64,000 bases of DNA from Lolium rigidum (GCF_022539505.1 NC_061513.1:352017696-352081695); one strand, 5' to 3'. Counted from the first letter of the stretch, positions 23,703 through 35,824 are shown. The notes: generated from the sequence alone by a model not told the origin. Numbers and translations: made by a program.

Positions 23703-24699
23703 TCAATGGATACCTAGCACATGGTCTATGGTTACTCGTTCATTGGAAGGACGAGTACTATGCTCGGCATAGCTACCCTTCACGAAGAATTCAGCGTCCA
23801 TCCGAAGAAGTTCATCCATCATATCTTCGGCTACAGGAGTCACCAGATCATCAATCTTGCCCATGTTTCTCTTTTTCTTCGACATTTTCGCCAGGCACGT
23901 GGGAACAATTTGATCCAAGGGCAATTTTGGATGGCAAATCTTTATCATCATCATAGCAAATCTTGCGCCAGCAGAGAGTTGAGCTCGCACAAAGCCATGG
24001 ATTCGAGGAGCATCTCGAAACTTTTCCATTAATGCAGGGAGAGTTTCTGGCATTTTGTTGCGAGGGAACATGGTTCCATAAACTAAAAACAAAGTCTTCG
24101 TACAGAAGTCAAGGAAATCACGGACCTGACCCGCGCGATCTTGGAATCTGACAATTTGACGGGTACGCTCGGGAGTAACCCAAAAGTTAGAACCATGTTG
24201 TGCGGCCAGTCTGAGCAAAGCATTGGCTCGAGCTTCAACACGTTGATCTTCGGCAGCAGTATCCAAAAATGAGCCTGGTACAGCGAATAAATTGACAAGG
24301 AAGGAAAAATAGCAAAAATAACATCCAGCATGGTTATGAACAGGAAACATACCTGTCATGTCCAGGTCGAGCGTCGATCATTAGCTGAAGCATATAATTT
24401 TCTCGAGAGGAAGCTTCGGTAGCCTCGAACAACGCAGCATCCTTTGCAGCAATGGCTTCTCTTGCCTGTTGAAGAGCAATATTCTCTCTCTCGGAGGCCT
24501 GTCGAGATCGTTCCATCATCACAAGAGTTTGTTTTTTCATAGATTGGAGTTGTTGGCGCAATTCTTGCAAATCTTGCGACAAATGTTGTCTCGAAGAACC
24601 GCCGACAAAGTTATCATTGACTAGTGTTTTCTTCGAGAAGGAGGAAGCAGGAGAAGTATCGGCAGAATGAGGATCGGCAGAGTAGTTATCAAATATCAA
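23703..24699 (-). pseudogene. Second antisense gene module of B (two exons)
   Basis: Two exons on the minus strand. Exon 24699-24353 follows a TTTTCTTTTCCAG acceptor, ends at AG|GTATGT and encodes a coiled coil rich in Glu, Gln, Arg and Ala. Exon 24274-23703 follows a TGTACCAG acceptor and encodes about 190 residues with FLDFCTKTLFLVYG, GARFAMMMIKICHPKL and a Lys-rich MSKKKRN stretch, ending at TCA (minus TGA) 23703-23705. The terminal domain resembles the last exon of the main antisense genes (same pattern of aromatic, Leu-Pro and Gly-Ala helix). I infer a duplicated coiled-coil plus C-terminal module. Whether it is a separate gene, an alternative 3' end or a 3' UTR exon pair is open. Function unknown. 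Confidence 0.55.
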
Positions 24700-24808
24700 C
24701 TGGAAAAGAAAATTCCAAAATCAAAGGATTGCACAAGACAGAATTCCATTACTCTTCAAGAAATTTACATGGATATTACAGAAGGAGTTCTTCAAAAGTA
24801 CTAAGGTA

Positions 24809-24837
24809 ATTGTCGCCAAAACTAATATGGCGACAAT
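24809..24837. repeat. Perfect 10-bp hairpin between antisense modules of B
   Basis: ATTGTCGCCA (24809-24818) and TGGCGACAAT (24828-24837) are exact inverted copies around a 9-nt loop. It sits just downstream of the main antisense-gene stop, in what would be 3' UTR or intron. Confidence 0.8.
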
Positions 24838-24877
24838 AGCTAAAGAAACAGGGAAAATAAAAAGAAGGGGCATTCAA

Positions 24878-26158
24878 CTAGACCTCCGGCTTTGATGAGC
24901 TAGGAGTTGAAGATGGCTTGATCCCGAGATAGGACAGGATTTTCTTCGTGTTGGGCTTTGCCGCCTTGATCAACGATCTCCTTTTTGTCTGCTCTACCTG
25001 TTCTGTGTCGCCTACTTTCGCCCAGTTGATAGTTTGTTGGCTATCAGCGACCAAGGCAACAGAGCTTTCAACAGCAATCTTCATGTTATCCTGGCGCATC
25101 TTCAGTCCAAGATCTTCTGGTGGATTAAAGCATTTGGCAAGAGCAAGGAAAGTTGCGGGTTCCTCTTTCTTCGGGAAGAAATAGGGGAAGAGTCGCGACA
25201 ACCCGGATTTAGCTTGATCAATACCCTCGCGTGCTTCTGTCCCATGAAACTCAAGGAACGAAATGGCGTCAAGAAGAGGATCGTTGTCGGGATCTTCAAG
25301 TTCAAATTCTTGAGATGTTTTATCTGTCAAGATAAAAACTTATTGATCAACAAACGAGTGAAAGAAAGAAAGTCGAAAGGATGTGAAGTGGTTCAGATAC
25401 TTACTGACAAAGCGACGGTTTTGCGACCTTACGCGCTTAATGATCGCTTCCTCGCAAGCAGATTGTGCGACAATATGCTCGCTCAGTGAAGTCTCGGCAT
25501 CGTGAAGTCTCTTCCTAAGATCTTCGACACCAGCAACATCGGCCTTGGCCTTGTCAGCCTTTGCTCTAGCTTGGATAGCATCTGATTCGGCCTTCTTCAC
25601 TTTGCTCTAATTTTTGGGCAAGTGTATTGGCATGTTCGCTGACCTCTGCCAATTTTTCTGCCAAGAAAGTTAAATTTAGTGAAAAACATCGACAACAAAG
25701 GAGTAAGAAGGCAAGGGAAAAAAGAAGCAGCAAGGCATTACCTTCAGTCTTACTCGCATACTCACGATACCCAATGAATTGGGCACCGATACGAATTAGC
25801 TCTTTGATCATAGGCTGTCAGAGAAGGATAAAGAAAGAAAATGTCGGTATGGAAAAAAATGATGGCATAAAGAAGCAAACAAAGGAAATATAGACAGTGA
25901 CAAGAAAATTAAGAACTTACATCATCCAAGAGAGGGTTAGAGGAGTTACTCAATTGGAGAGTAGGCTCTGGGATTGTTTCAACCCTTGCCCTTTTCGGTG
26001 AAGGGACAAGGGGGCTTGAAGGAGGAGTAGAAGCGCCGACGTTTTGTTGAGGAGGCGAGGATTCCTCTCCTTCAACTGGCGTCTCCGAAACAACTAGAGT
26101 ATGTGACGTACTCGTTCGAGCTGCCACATCAAAAGCTGGTATTTCTTCCTCATCATCA
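24878..26158 (-). pseudogene. Main antisense gene of B, exons 3-6
   Basis: Second half of the accessory gene, whose first two exons lie beyond C. Exon 3, 26158-25921, follows acceptor TTTAATCGCAG and is acidic, then Pro/Ser-rich, with a basic KRARVE patch. Exon 4, 25814-25742, is short (73 bp). Exon 5, 25657-25405, is an Ala/Lys/Glu-rich coiled coil with one frameshift. Exon 6, 25323-24878, is a helical C-terminal domain ending in a stop. All junctions have GT/AG with good consensus (GTAAGT at exons 3 and 5). Exon order and relative sizes match C's gene. C lies in intron 2 only 15 bp before exon 3. Confidence 0.7.
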
Positions 26159-26173
26159 CTGCGATTAAATGTT

Positions 26174-26299
26174 TGTCGTGGTATCGTCACGGCATATGCC
26201 ATAGGGTGGCTAATCGAGGTGGTTCCTAGGGGACTCACGGCGGTATCCGGATGCGGGTATGGGCACGAGCGACACGGCGACGTACCCAGGTTCGAGGCC
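26174..26299 (-). mobile_element. 3' LTR of C, first part
   Basis: Starts TGTCGTGGTATCG and matches 58389-58514 with about one change, then is cut by D at AGGCC. The remainder resumes at 45844. Confidence 0.9.
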
Positions 26300-27894
26300 T
26301 GATACGTCTCTGACGTATCGATAATTTCTTATGTTCCATGCCACATTATTGATGATTTCTACATGTTATATGCACACTTTATGTCATATTCGTGCATTTT
26401 CTGGAACTAACCTATTAACAAGATGCCGAAGTGCCGATTCTTGTTTTCTGCTGTTTTTGGTTTCGTAAATCCTAGTAACGAAATATTCTCGGAATTGGAC
26501 GAAATCAAGTCCCGGGGTCCTATTTTGCCACGAACCTTCCGGAAGACCGAAGAGCATACGAAGTGGGGCCACGAGGTGGCCAAACCACAAGGCGGCGCGG
26601 CCAAGGGGGGGCCCGCGCCGCCCTGTGGTGTGGGCCCCTCGTCAGGCCCCCGACTCTGCCCTTCTGCCTACTTAAAGCCTCCGTCGCGAAACCCCTGATG
26701 CGAAACCACGATATGGAAAACCTTACTGAGACGCCTCCGCCGCCGATCCCATCTCGGGGGATTCTGGAGAACTCCTCCGACACCCTGCCGGAGAGGGGAT
26801 TCATCTCCCGGAGGACTCTACACCGCCATGGTCGCCTCCGGAGTGATGAGTGAGTAGTTCACCCCTGGACTATGGGTCCATAGCAGTAGCTAGATGGTTG
26901 TCTTCTCCTCATTGTGCTTCATTGTTGGATCTTGTGAGCTGCCTAACATGATCAAGATCATCTATCCGTAATACTCTATGTTGTGTTTGTCGGGATCCGA
27001 TGGATAGAGAATACCATGTTATGTTAATTATCAAGTTATTACATATGTGTTGTTTATGATCTTGCATGCTCTCCGTTACTAGTAGAGGCTCTGGCCAAGT
27101 TTTTGCTTTTAACTCCAAGAGGGAGTATTTATGCTCGATAGTGGGTTCATGCCCGCATTGACACCGGGACGATGTGACGAAAGTTCTAAGGTTGTGTTGT
27201 GCTGTTGCCACTAGGGATAAAACATTGGCGCTATGTCCGAGGATGTAGTTGTTGATTACATTACGCACCATACTTAATGCAATTGTCTGTTGCTTTGCAA
27301 CTTAATACTGGAGGGGGTTCGGACGATAACTTGAAGGTGGACTTTTTAGGCATAGATGCGGTTGGATGGCGGTCTATGTACTTTGTCGTAATGCCCAATT
27401 AAATCTCACTATACTTATCATGCCATGTATGTGCATTGTTATGCCCTCTCTATTTGTCAATTGCCCGATCGTAATTTGTTCACCCAACATGCTTTTATCT
27501 TATGGGAGAGACACCTCTAGTGAACTGTGGACCCAGATCCATTCTTTAATACTGAAATACAAATCTGCTTGCAATACTTGTTTTACTATTTTCTCTCGCA
27601 AACAATCATCTTCCACACAATACGGTTAACCCTTTGTTACAGCAAGCCGATGAGATTGACAACCTCATCTGTTTCGTTGGGGAAAAGTACTTTGGTTGTG
27701 TTGTGCAGGTTCCACGTTGGCGCCGGAATCTCCGGTGTTGCGCCGCACTACATCCCGCCGCCATCAACCTTCAACGTGCTTCTTGACTCCTACTGGTTCG
27801 ATTAAACCTTGGTTTCTTACGAGGGAAACTTGCCGCTGTGCGCATCACACCTTCCTCTTGGGGTTCCCAACGGACGTGTCAATTACACGCATCA
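26300..27894 (+). mobile_element. 5' LTR of D
   Basis: 1,595 bp from TGATACGTCTC to ACACGCATCA. A CTACTTAAAGCC phrase near 26668 may serve as TATA-like promoter, followed by a GC-rich leader. The short frames in it (26423-26853, 27366-27805) are shared with the 3' LTR and show no protein similarity. Confidence 0.9.
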
Positions 27895-27904
27895 AGCAAA
27901 TTTA

Positions 27905-27922
27905 CGGCGCCGTTGCCGGGGA
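27905..27922 (+). other. Primer-binding site of D
   Basis: CGGCGCCGTTGCCGGGGA, ten bases after the LTR. It equals the Athila-type TGGCGCCGTTGCCGGGGA site (usually assigned to tRNA-Asp, from memory) except that the first base is C. Confidence 0.7.
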
Positions 27923-28147
27923 GATCAAGACACGCTGCAAGGGGAGTCTCCACTTCTCAATCTCTTTACTTTGTTTTTGTCTTGCTTTATTTTATTTACT
28001 ACTTTGTTTGCTGCATTATATCAAAACACACAAAAATTAGTTGCTAGTTTTACTTTATTTATTGTCTTGTTTGCTATATCAAAAACACACAAAAATTAGT
28101 TTACTTGCATTTACTTTATCTAGTTTGCTTTATTTACTACTGCTAAA

Positions 28148-28817
28148 ATGAGTAATCCTGAAGTTGAAGTTCGTTCATTTAAGCAACAAGGAGGAGAATG
28201 TTTAAAAGATGCTTGGTATAGAATTAGTGATGCCCATAATAGGTGCACTAAGAAACACTCCACCACTATCCTACTCGGGAATTTTTATGTTGGTATCTCT
28301 AGGCTGGAATAGATATGTTCTTGATTGTCTTGCGGGGGGTAACTTCTTAGGTGCTCCCGCTTTAGAGGCTAGCTGCATTATTGAGAGTTTATTTGGAACA
28401 CCACCTGTTAATGAAATTAAAATTCAAACTTCCCTTGAGGATGTTATGAAAAAATTGGAAACCATAGAGAAAATTTTTAGTGTTGAAACTAAGTTGGAAA
28501 TGTTACTTGATAAAACTGATAAACTCGATAAATCCTTAGGAGGAATTGATGAAAGAATTAGTGTCCTAGGAACTTGTGTTGACCATGATAATCAAATTAA
28601 TAGGATTGACAAACTTGAAAAAGCTATGGGAACCTTGGGTTCAACCTTTTCATCTTTACATTTTAAAGAGAAAGTTTATGTGGGAAAGGAACAAAAGTTT
28701 ATGTATGCCTCTAAAGTGCCTAAACCAAAGAAATATTATTATAGGCCTAAAATTGACAAAGCCCCTAGTACCACTGCAAATAGGGAAGCTTATGCTTCAC
28801 CCTTCGATAATACTTGA
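28148..28817 (+). pseudogene. Gag-like remnant of D
   Basis: The ATG at 28148 opens a frame with KDAWYRISDAHNR, a stretch typical of Athila-type gag, but it stops near 28311. A second frame (28209-28817) continues with a Lys/Asp/Leu-rich coiled-coil region and a basic Tyr-rich end (KKYYYRPKI), stopping at 28815-28817. So one frameshift lies near 28310. No capsid core, zinc knuckle, protease or polymerase follows. The product, if any, would be a truncated structural protein; D must use enzymes from another element. Confidence 0.65.
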
Positions 28818-31404
28818 GATACACTTTCTGCGCCTAGCTGAAAGGCGTTAAAGAAAAGCGCTTATGGGAGACAACCCATGTTTGTACTACAGTATTTTTG
28901 TTTTATATTTGTGTCTTGGAAGTTGTTTACTACTGTAGCAACCTCTCCTTATCTTAGTTTTATGTTTAGTTGTGCCAAGTAAAGTCTTTGATAGAAAAGT
29001 AAGTACTAGATTTGGATTACTGCGCAGTTCCAGATTTCTTTGCTGTCACGAATCTGGGTCTATCTCCCTGTAGGTAGCTCAGAAAATTAAGCCAATTTAC
29101 GAGCATGATCCTCAGATATGTACGCAACTTTAATTCAATTTGAGCATTTTCGTTTGAGCAAGTCTGGTGGCCTAATAAAATCCATCTTTACGGACTGTTC
29201 TGTTTTGACAGATTCTGTCTTTTATTTCGCATTGCCTCTTTTGCTATGTTGGATGAATTTCTTTGATCCATTAATGTCCAGTAGCTTTATGCAATGTCCA
29301 GAAGTGTTAAGAATGATTGTGTCACCTCTGAACATGTGAATTTTTATTATGCACTAACCCTCTAATGAAGTTGTTTCGAGTTTGGTGTGGAGGAAGTTTT
29401 CAAGGATCAAGAGAGGAGTATGATGCAATATGATCAAGGATAGTGAAAGCTCTAAGCTTGGGGATGCCCCGGTGGTTCACCCCTGCATATTTTAAGAAGA
29501 CTCAAGCGTCTAAGATTGGGGATGCCCAAGGCATCCCCTTCTTCATCGACAACATTATCAGGTTCCTCCCCGAAACTATATTTTTATTCCGTCACATCTT
29601 ATGTACTTTGCTTGGAGCGTCGGTTTGTTTTTGTTTTTGTTTTGTTTGAATAAAATGGATCCTAGCATTCACTTTATGGGAGAGAGACACGCTCCGCTGT
29701 AGCATATGGACAAGTATGTCCTTAGGCTCTACTCATAGTATTCATGGCGAAGTTTCTTCTTCGTTAAATTGTTATATGGTTGGAATTGGAAAATGCTACA
29801 TGTAGTAACTCTAAAATGTCTTGGATAATTTGATACTTGGCAATTGTTGTGCTCATGTTTAAGCTCTTGCATCATATATTTTGCACCCATTAATGAAGAA
29901 ACACTTAGAGCTTGCTAATTTGGTTTGCATATTTGGTTTCTCTAGAGTCTAGATAATATCTAGTATTGAGTTTTGAACAACAAGGAAGACGGTGTAGAGT
30001 CTTATAATGTTTACAATATGTCTTTTATGTGAGTTTTGCTACACCGTTCATCCTTGTGTTTGTTTCAAATAACCTTGCTAGCCTAAAACCTTGTATCGAG
30101 AGGGAATACTTCTCATGCATCCAAAATCCTTGAGCCAACCACTATGCCATTTGTGTCCACCATACCTACCTACTACATGGTATTTATCCGCCATTCCAAA
30201 GTAAATTGCTTGAGTGCTACCTTTAAAATTCCATCATTCACCTTTGCAATATATAGCTCATGGGACAAATAGCTTAAAAACTATTGTGGTATTGAATATG
30301 TACTTATGCACTTTATCTCTTATTAAGTTGCTTGTTGTGCGATAACCATGCTTCGGGGACGCCATCAACTACTCTTTGTTGAATATCATGTGAGTTGCTA
30401 TGCATGTCCGTCTTGTCCGAAGTAAGAGAGATCTACCACCTTCATGGTTGGAGCATGCATATTGTTAGAGAAGAACATTGGGCCGCTAACTAAAGCCATG
30501 ATTCATGGTGGAAGTTTCAGTTTTGGACATATATCCTCAATCTCATATGAGAATAATAATTGTTGTCAGATGCTTATGCATTAAAGAGGAGTCCATTATC
30601 TGTTGTCCATGTTGTCCCGGTATGGATGTCTAAGTTGAGAATAATCAAAAGTGAGAAATCCAAAATGCGAGCTTTCTCCTTAGACCTTTGTACGAGGCGG
30701 CATGGAGGTACCCCATTGTGACACTTGGTTAAAACATGTGCATTGCAAAGATCCGGTAGTCCAAGCTAATTAGGACAAGGTGCGGGCACTATTAGTATAC
30801 TATGCATGAGGCTTGCAACTTGTAAGATATAATTTACATAACTCATATGCTTTATTACTACCGTTGACAAAATTGTTTCATGTTTTCAAAATAAAAGCTC
30901 TAGCACAAATATAGCAATCGATGCTTTCCTCTTTGAAGGACCATTCTTTTACTTTTATGTTGAGTCAGTTCACCTATCTCTATCCACCTCAAGAAGCAAA
31001 CACTTGTGTGAACTGTGTATTGATTCCTACATACTTGCATATTGCACTTGTTATATTACTCTATGTTGACAATTATCCATGAGATATACATGTTATAAGT
31101 TGAAAGCAACCGCTGAAACTTAATCTTCCTTTGTGTTGCTTCAATACCTTTACTTTGATTTATTGCTTTATGAGTTAACTCTTATGCAAGACTTATTGAT
31201 GCTTGTCTTGAAGTACTACTCATGAAAAGTCTTTGCTTTGTGATTCACTTGTTTACTCATGTCATTACCATTGTTTTGATCGCTGCATCCACTACATATG
31301 TTTACAAATAGTATGATCAAGGTTATGATGGCATGTCACTTCAGAAATTATCTTTGTTATCGTTTTACCTGCTCGGGACGAAGCAGAACTAAGCTTCGGG
31401 ATGC
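28818..31404. other. Non-coding interior of D
   Basis: 2.6 kb without significant frames. It includes a perfect hairpin at 29518-29538, several GGGGATGCC phrases and, at the 3' edge, the polypurine-type sequence AAGCTTCGGGATGC (31391-31404) next to the LTR. In related autonomous elements pol would occupy this space. Confidence 0.7.
29518..29538. repeat. Perfect hairpin in D
   Basis: GGGGATGCC and GGCATCCCC are perfect inverted arms of 9 bp around CAA. A related single arm (GGGGATGCCCC) occurs at 29459-29469. Confidence 0.85.
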
Positions 31405-32201
31405 CGATACGTCTCCGACGTATCGATAATTTCTTATGTTCCATGCCACATTATTGATGATTTCTACATGTTATATGCACACTTTATGTCATATTCGTGC
31501 ATTTTCCGGAACTAACCTATTAACAAGATGCCGAAGTGCTAGTTGCTTTGTTTCTAGCTGTTTTTGGTTTCAGAAATCCTAGTAACGAAATATTCTCGGA
31601 ATTGGACGAAATCAAGTCCCAGGGTCCTATTTTGCCACGAACCTTCCAGAAGACCGAAGAGCATACGAAGTGGGGCCACGAGGTGGCCAAACCACAAGGC
31701 GGCGCGGCCAAGGGGGCCCGCGCCGCCCGTGGTGTGGGCCCTCGTCGGGCCCCGACTCGCCCTTCCGCCTACTTAAAGCCTCCGTCGCGAAACCCCGATG
31801 CGAAAAACCACGATACGGAAAACCTTGCGAGACGCCGCCGCCGCCGATCCCATCTCGGGGGATTACGGAGATCTCCTTCGGCACCCTGCCGGAGAGGGGA
31901 TTCATCTCCCGGAGGACTCTACACCGCCATGGTCGCCTCCGGAGTGATGAGTGAGTAGTTCACCCCTGGACTATGGGTCCATAGCGGTAGCTAGATGGTT
32001 GTCTTCTCCTCATTGTGCTTCATTGTTGGATCTTGTGAGCTGCCTAACATGATCAAGATCATCTATCTGTAATACTCTATGTTGTGTTTGTCGGGATCCG
32101 ATGGATAGAGAATACCATGTTATGTTAATAATCAAGTTATTACATATGTGTTGTTTATGATCTTGCATGCTCTCCGTTACTAGTAGAGGCTCTGGCCAAG
32201 T
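31405..32201 (+). mobile_element. 3' LTR of D, first part
   Basis: Matches 26300 onward but starts with C instead of the obligatory T (CGATACG for TGATACG). It is cut by E within CTGGCCAAGT; the uncut sequence is visible at 27092-27101 in the 5' LTR. Confidence 0.9.
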
Positions 32202-32500
32202 TGTAACATCCCAAATTTTAAAGCAAAGAGAAAATGAATTTCCTTTTTCCAAAAATGAGAACCAACAAAAACTTTTCTTACATAGAGTACTATGTCTAGT
32301 GCTCATACATAATAATTGTGTTTTGTCATGATGTGTGTTATTTTGCTATGTGATAAACCCTGAAACCCTAAAGTGATCAAGTGAATATCACCAACCAAAT
32401 AAAATAAAAGAGAAAGAAATCAAATAAGAAAAACCCTAAACCCTAACCTTCTCAAAAATCATTTGGATCTATTTTGAGAAACCAAGATAAAAGAAAAAGA

Positions 32501-33800
32501 CATATGTGGGCCTATAGCTCTAATATATAAATTTTGAACTCTACCATTCTTTCTTCTCTAAATAGTGATGAACCATGGTAAACCCCACTAAGACCTAAAC
32601 CTCATCTTCATTATCACCATCTATTTAAAACAAAATAAAAAGAAATGATATTAAATAATAAAGGCATATGCAAGCCTATGGCTACTTTTTGCAAATGCTC
32701 CAACTTTGAGTGTTGACCTTGGTATATGATTTGAAATACATCAACACACCCAACTAAGTAATTATCAACCAATTCAAGTGAGAAAGAAAATAAAATCAAA
32801 CATATGCATAGAGGTATATGTGCCTATGGCTATTTTTGTAAAACTTTACCCTAGGCCTTTCTACTTTATTTAGAGGATGAGAAAACCTTCACAAACCTTA
32901 TCTAGTACTTCTCAAACACAATCCAAAGTGAAACAAAAGATTTTTAAAAGAAAGTAATAATGCCATAGAGGCATATGAGAGCAAAATATCAAATTTGTGA
33001 AATTGAGGATCTTGACCCTAAGACTTGTAGTGAATGGTTGGATCACTCCCATATACCATTTCAACATTCAACAACATCAATTGGGTCAAGCCTAGTCAAA
33101 CTAAAAATCAAATGCAACATATGCATAGAGGCATATGTGGCACATAGCCATAATACTCAATTCTTGCCCTATGACTTTAAACCTTACCCAAATGATGTGA
33201 AACCATCTCTCAACCTAATATAACACTAAATTGACCCTAAACCATGCCCAAGTAAAGCAATGGGAATAATTTACAAGTTTAATGAAACTTGACACATCAC
33301 CTCTTATGTGCTATGGCCATCTTTGCAAATCTTTGAACAAGGCCAATTGAAATCGTTTCAATGATTTGAAAATGTTTCTAAACTAATAAGAATCACATTA
33401 GAGTCAAGAAAAGTCAAATTACATGGAGAGAAATCAAATAGTGAGAAAATTCTATTTTCACTCACATACACATTTAGCCAATTTTGCAAATCTTGACCTA
33501 GACACCCCCATTGCCTCAAAATGGTTTGAACCTTTGTCCCCACACAATCTAACCTCAAATAAACCTCACCCTTGTCAAAGTGAGGCCAAGAAAAATAAAA
33601 GAAGAAATAGTTAGAAATTCACAAAACCCTCACATATGGCTTATGCCATTTTCCAAATATTTGACCTAGACCAATTTGGCCTTCACCAAGAGTTGAATAA
33701 TGATACTAAACATTTATTACAACTTTTGGAATCAAAGAAACACAATTCAAATGAATTTCAAATTCAAATTTGGCTCACATATGATATTGGTCAAATCTGC
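32501..33800. repeat. Degenerate ~160-bp tandem array in U3 of E
   Basis: Nine anchors related to CATATGTGCCTATGGC, often followed by TTTTTGCAAATCTTTGACC-like sequence, at 32501, 32665, 32815, 32972, 33132, 33303, 33465, 33633 and 33778. Spacing is 145-171 bp. Units are strongly diverged from each other but the same in both LTRs. The matching array in the 3' LTR starts at about 39467. Confidence 0.65.
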
Positions 33801-34813
33801 CATTTATATTCTGGTCACCACTTTGAGCCCTTATATCTCAATAGTTTCAAACCAAACTCTCTCAACTCTTTGCATGTCATCCAAGAGGACATCAAGGTGA
33901 ACAACTTTTGTAAAGACAACCAGGACAAATTCACTTTGAATAAAAATCTATGCTCATGCAAAGTTGGAACTTTTTATCAAATGCAACAATCTCACTTTGT
34001 CAAATTTTGCTATTCTTTGATTTTTAAAATTCCACCACCACACATGGTTGTCTCTGGTCATTTACAACTCAACCAAACCAACCCCTTTCAATTTTTGAAA
34101 TCATTTGAACTCAACCAATTTTTGCAAGAATTTAAATTAGGTCAAGATGGAATAAACCAAAATCATCTTTGCATAGTGTTTGGCCTAACCCTATTTGCCC
34201 CATTTCACTCCACCTTGATCCCTGGTCCCCTCTCTCTCTAAACATGCACAGCAACCATAAAGGAGGAGGCCAAACTTGGCCATGGCAAGGCCATGCCGGC
34301 CATGTCACACATGGACATGCCCACCCAAGCTCCTCCTCACTCCAGCCACGACCACCGTGTCCTCCAAGTTCCCCTAGATCTCCTGAGTACGAGGGTACTC
34401 GCCGTGGATTGCAAGGATGCCGACACGCCCCAGAAATCGCGCGCCCAGATCAGCCCAGCCATGCCGATGACGTCGCCCACGGACACCACGGGCCACCTGT
34501 CGCCTCGCCGTACCACGGAACCGCCGACCGCCTCCGCTCGCCATGGTACTCGCCACGCCACGTGAAGCCCGCCGGACATGCTCGCGTCACCGGCCCGCGC
34601 CCACGGTCGCCGGAGAGGACGCTCCCGCCCGCCACGGCCGTGCCGGTACACGCTTGCGCCCGAGCCACCGTACGCCTAGCCTTGCCACGCCATGGACGCT
34701 CACAGGACCGCCGTGACGTCGCCTACGCAACCCTGTCCTCGCCTACCCCTATCGCTCGCCGGAATCGCCGCGCTGCTGTCGACCTTGCCGCACCCCTCAC
34801 GGCACCTCGCGCC

Positions 34814-34823
34814 CTATAAAAGG
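34814..34823 (+). promoter_or_regulatory. TATA box of E 5' LTR
   Basis: CTATAAAAGG at the downstream end of a GC-rich region, followed after about 30 bp by a C/T-rich CTCCTCAC stretch suitable as a plant transcription start. This would put roughly 2.6 kb of U3 upstream and over 3.2 kb of R/U5 downstream. Confidence 0.7.
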
Positions 34824-35824
34824 AGGACCTCCCGCACCCAACTCCTCACACCAACCTCGCTTCCCTCTCTCTTCTGATCCTCCGCGACCACCTCTTACAC
34901 CCAATTGCTCACCGGAGCCGCCCAATTGCACGCCGGAGCCCGCGGAGGTACTGAGATCGCCGCCATCGATTTCGGCGACCATCGGCGACGCCACTGGTAC
35001 CAGCGCATTCCTCATCGTTGACAACGCCGTCCTGCACCGTCGGCCGAGCCTCGCCGGAGCTCCAGCTCGCCGCCGACCCCTACCTCCGCCGCGGCGGCAA
35101 CCCTTCCTCCCGACGACAACGACGAACCGCGGCCGTCGATCGTCCATCTAATCCTACGGCTCACGGGGAAAGGTACCGCTTCGGGTTGATTGAGCCACCG
35201 ACGCTTGGACCCCACCCTGTCGGCACGCCGCACGTCCGTGGACCGTGGTGGGCTGGACTGGGCCGTTTTAATTCGAATCCGGCCGAGTTTCATTTCCCGC
35301 CGACCCTGTTAATTCAAACTCCTTTTAAACATTTCCAAGTAATTTCAATACTGCCCCAAACTTTGAAAATCACTAGATTCAAATTGGCTTAACCAAATAC
35401 AATGAATTTTATATGGTTGGAAAGCTAGTAAAAATATCTACAATACGCCACTGGTCACACCTCAAGATTTGTTGTAGAATTAAATGGATAAAAAGAAGAA
35501 GGCGGGGACTCTTGCATGTTCAAATAATTATTAAAAATCAACCAAAATAGATAATTAAGAAATTCCAACTCTCATAGCTCACATTTGACTTACACTAGTT
35601 GTTTCTGCAAGAAAATGGTGTGGTCACTTTGAATGATCATGGCCTAGCCTAATTAAAGGACTATATGGCTATTTCTAGTCAAAGATATTGTCTAAAAATG
35701 TTAATAAATCACATGGGAGTTTTTCTCTCACTTAAATCTTGTCATGAACAATTAAAAATGAGGTAGAGACTCTGGTCATTTAAGTCTCATATGAATTGTT
35801 GATGATATTAAATCTTTACCATAT

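Noticed and set aside
26174..26299. A hybrid element joining this piece to D's LTR
   Set aside because: The piece matches 58389-58514 and the flanking AGGCC is duplicated after D, so it is one LTR of C split by D.
28209..28817. A novel host coiled-coil protein
   Set aside because: Its position after an Athila-type LTR and primer site, and its join to a KDAWYRISDAHNR-type gag start, make it a retrotransposon gag remnant.
32501..33800. CRISPR-like or satellite array
   Set aside because: Repeats are degenerate, spacing varies and the array lies within an LTR present twice; it is an internal repeat of E, not a CRISPR array or a free satellite.
33636..34241. 201-residue open frame in the U3 of E's 5' LTR
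   Set aside because: It has no domain, low-complexity AT-driven composition, and is split in the other LTR copy by a one-base difference (TTCTGG versus TTCTCGG).
34169..35150. Many overlapping frames on both strands in the GC-rich part of the E LTR
   Set aside because: GC-rich DNA has few stops; frames differ between the two LTR copies and none resembles a protein. The TATA box suggests promoter DNA.
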